NCBI GenBank assembly: GCA_003818595.1
Contig: RPQV01000022.1
Location: 1 to 15,827, forward strand
Direction: 5' to 3'
DNA from: Calditrichota bacterium
Lineage (GTDB): Bacteria; Zhuqueibacterota; Zhuqueibacteria; Residuimicrobiales; Krinioviventaceae
Length of the DNA stretch: 15,827 nucleotides
Under the pieces are notes generated by a model. The model made no database searches. It was given only the letters and a program-made list of their open reading frames with translations, and was not told the DNA's origin. Below are positions 14,177-15,827 of the stretch, piece after piece; position 1 is the stretch's first letter, and the number at the start of each line of letters is the position of its first letter. Made by a program: the position numbers and the translations under genes.

Positions 14177-15475
14177 ATGGATTGGCCTCTCATTGTACTG
14201 GTGCTCAGTTTCTTGGTTTTACTCTATATCAATGTGCCAATCGCGTTTGCGATCGGCATCTCTTCGTTGCTGACTGTGTTTGTCATCGGCAGTCTTCCGG
14301 AGTTCCTCACCGTTGCCTACACCATTGCCACGGGTATCGACAGTTTCGCCTTGTTGGCTATTCCCTTTTTCATTTTCGCCGGACAACTGATGGGACAGGG
14401 CGGTATTGCCCGCAGATTGGTTGATTTTGCCAATGTTCTCGTCGGCAGGTTTCCGGGCGGTTTGGCTTTTGTCAACATTCTCACCTGCATGCTGTTCGGC
14501 GCCATTTCCGGCTCCGCTGTCGCTGCGGTTTCGAGCATCGGCGGATTTATGATTCCCATCATGAATAAACAAGGGTATAGTCGGGAGTTCAACGCCTCTG
14601 TGAGCATCACGGCGGCGACCACCGGGCTGTTGATTCCTCCCAGCAATGTGATGATTGTATATTCTTTAGCAACAGGCGGAGCTGTCTCCGTTGCAGCCAT
14701 CTTTATGGCAGGCATTTTACCCGGCATTCTGGTAGGGATCGCTTTGATGGTGACTGCCGGCATCATTGCTGCGAAACATCACTATGGAAAAGGTGAAAAA
14801 TTTGGAATTAAGGAGAGTCTGCAGAAATTCGTCGCGGCAATTCCCGCGCTGCTGCTCATCGTCATCGTCTTGGGTGGAATTTTAAACGGCGTTTTTACCG
14901 CAACAGAAGCATCTGCCATATCGGTCGTCTATGCGCTGATCCTTTCAGTTTTGGTCTATCGCGAGGTCAAGGTTAAAGAACTTTGGAAAATCATGCTGCA
15001 GTCAGGCATCACCACCTCGGTCGTTTTTATGTTGATTGGAACTTCGATGGCGATGTCCTATGTCCTGGCCCATGAAAATATCCCCCAGACAATCAGTGCT
15101 GCGTTGATGAGTTTCTCCTCGAATCCAGTGGTCATCCTGTTAATCATCAATTTAATACTTCTCTTCGTCGGGACATTCATGGATATGACGCCCGCAGTAC
15201 TCATCTTCACACCTATATTTCTGCCGATTGTCATGAAACTCGGTATTCATCCTGTGCATTTCGGCATCATCATGGTCACCAATCTGAACATCGGCATTTG
15301 TACTCCACCGGTTGGTTCATGCTTATTCGTTGGTTGCGGCATCGCTGAAACCACAATTTCCAAGGTCTTCCGTCCCATTTTGCCTTTTTTCCTGGCAATG
15401 ATCATTGCCTTGTTTGTCATCACTTACATTCCGCAGATTTCATTATGGATTCCCGCGGCACTCGATCTGTTCTAA
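14177..15475 (+). CDS. dctM: TRAP transporter large permease (DctM family)
   Basis: A 432-residue, strongly hydrophobic transporter subunit of normal DctM length with about 11-12 helices. Family motifs include IPFFIFAGQLMGQGGIARRL (about 61-80), LFGAISGSAVAAVSSIGGFM (about 105-124) and TGLLIPPSNVMIVYS (about 147-161), the last two being the conserved substrate/sodium-site loops of the TRAP large subunit. The second half repeats the pattern around GTFMDMTPAVLIFTPIFLPI. ATG at 14177 is chosen over GTG at 14171 because the ribosome site overlaps the latter. It lies 17 bases after dctQ. Confidence 0.95.
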   Translation: MDWPLIVLVLSFLVLLYINVPIAFAIGISSLLTVFVIGSLPEFLTVAYTIATGIDSFALLAIPFFIFAGQLMGQGGIARRLVDFANVLVGRFPGGLAFVNILTCMLFGAISGSAVAAVSSIGGFMIPIMNKQGYSREFNASVSITAATTGLLIPPSNVMIVYSLATGGAVSVAAIFMAGILPGILVGIALMVTAGIIAAKHHYGKGEKFGIKESLQKFVAAIPALLLIVIVLGGILNGVFTATEASAISVVYALILSVLVYREVKVKELWKIMLQSGITTSVVFMLIGTSMAMSYVLAHENIPQTISAALMSFSSNPVVILLIINLILLFVGTFMDMTPAVLIFTPIFLPIVMKLGIHPVHFGIIMVTNLNIGICTPPVGSCLFVGCGIAETTISKVFRPILPFFLAMIIALFVITYIPQISLWIPAALDLF

Positions 15476-15485
15476 AGGGATAATG

Positions 15486-15499
15486 AGTGATGGATCACT
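15486..15499. repeat. Perfect short dyad downstream of dctM
   Basis: AGTGAT-GG-ATCACT is a perfect 6+2+6 inverted repeat, 11 bases after the dctM stop and before the dehydrogenase gene. It could be an operator or a small mRNA hairpin. No T-run follows it. Confidence 0.3.
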
Positions 15500-15540
15500 G
15501 ATTGGAGGAGAGAATAACTGACCGTATTTCAATATCAAGC

Positions 15541-15557
15541 GCCCCGAGTTACGGGGC
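15541..15557 (+). other. Leader hairpin before the dehydrogenase ribosome site
   Basis: GCCCCG, loop AGTTA and CGGGGC form a perfect 6-bp GC stem ending eight bases before GGAG (15565-15568). Without a T-run it is not an intrinsic terminator. It may protect the mRNA end or affect translation of the downstream gene. Confidence 0.35.
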
Positions 15558-15573
15558 TGAACCTGGAGCAGGC

Positions 15574-15827
15574 ATGCATTCGATTGACGAACTATTTAAT
15601 CTGCGAAACAAGATGGCGGTGGTCATTGGCGGCGGTGGTGTTCTCGCCGGCGCCATGGCATGCGGACTGGCGAGTGCCGGTGCTTCCATCGCGGTTATCG
15701 ACCTCAATTTAACCAATGCTGAAAAAACCGCAGATCAAGTTGGTCGTTTTGAGGTAAAATCGCTTGCTCTGGCTGCTGACGCCACTTCGAAAGACGATCT
15801 CAAAAAAGCAGGTGATCACATTGAAAA
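15574..15827 (+). CDS. SDR-family oxidoreductase, D-mannonate oxidoreductase-like (3' partial)
   Basis: The first 84 residues of a short-chain dehydrogenase; the gene runs out of the window. The N-terminal Rossmann nucleotide-binding motif is GGGGVLAGAMA (19-29), with Ile18 where many relatives have Thr. Asp43 at the end of the second strand (AVIDLN) points to NAD rather than NADP. The GGGGVL form, and the position behind a TRAP operon, recall the SDR-type D-mannonate oxidoreductases (fructuronate reductases) of hexuronate breakdown. Other sugar-acid dehydrogenases remain possible. The ATG at 15574 has GGAG at 15565-15568. It lies 98 bases after dctM, probably in the same operon or with its own leader signals. 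Confidence 0.85.
   Translation, partial: MHSIDELFNLRNKMAVVIGGGGVLAGAMACGLASAGASIAVIDLNLTNAEKTADQVGRFEVKSLALAADATSKDDLKKAGDHIE

Noticed and set aside
15504..15573. A small gene starting at CTG 15518 after GGAGG
   Set aside because: CTG is a rare start, the frame has no recognisable product and is out of frame with the dehydrogenase, which has its own ribosome site.
1..15827. tRNA, rRNA, insertion sequences or prophage parts
   Set aside because: I saw no tRNA-like cloverleaf, rRNA segment, transposase motif or terminal inverted repeats; gene content and spacing look like ordinary chromosomal operons.

Overview
The window looks like chromosomal DNA from a Gram-negative bacterium of the FCB (Fibrobacterota-Chlorobiota-Bacteroidota) side of the tree, plausibly an uncultured lineage of the KSB1/Calditrichota kind. 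The main clue is a secreted repeat protein that ends in the NFPNPFNPTT-type C-terminal module common in that group. Moderate base composition, tightly packed operons, clear GGAGG-type ribosome sites and an occasional TTG start also fit. The assignment is inference; there is no rRNA or tRNA here to test it.

Region 1 (1-6821, plus strand) is the distal part of an operon for a membrane-bound, ion-translocating respiratory complex that joins an Mrp antiporter to a group 4 [NiFe]-hydrogenase-like module. In order it has: a NuoL/MrpA-N-like antiporter subunit (5' end outside the window), a protein equal to the MrpA C-terminal tail (MbhD+MbhE domains), MrpB, MrpC, MrpD, MrpE, MrpF, MrpG, a NuoI/HycF-like two-cluster ferredoxin subunit, and a HycI-family [NiFe]-hydrogenase maturation protease. 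Most junctions are ATGA or short overlaps, so the subunits are probably translationally coupled. The catalytic large and small subunits, the 30-kDa subunit and the NuoH-like anchor are not in the window and should lie upstream. The expected overall reaction is reduced ferredoxin plus protons to H2 (or the reverse), coupled to an H+ or Na+ gradient.

Region 2 (6814-12127, minus strand) holds three unrelated-looking genes: a membrane protein with a transglutaminase-like domain, converging on the hydrogenase operon with overlapping stop ends; a 906-residue exported protein with seven carboxypeptidase-regulatory-like/Ig-like repeats, ending in a strong intrinsic terminator; and a fused SpmA-SpmB 'nucleoside recognition/Gate' membrane protein. 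A 347-base gap between the last two carries inverted and direct repeats but no gene.

Region 3 (12304-15827, plus strand) begins with a small single-cluster [4Fe-4S] ferredoxin with its own terminator. Next is a TRAP transporter operon (DctP lipoprotein, DctQ, DctM) behind a near-consensus sigma70-type promoter with a perfect dyad over its -35 box. The window ends inside a short-chain dehydrogenase that resembles D-mannonate oxidoreductases, which suggests hexuronate uptake and catabolism.

Points of most interest are the hybrid Mrp/hydrogenase architecture with two full antiporter-like subunits, loss of the normally conserved TM5 glutamate in the first of them, and a perfect 14-bp hairpin plus T-run inside the maturation protease gene.
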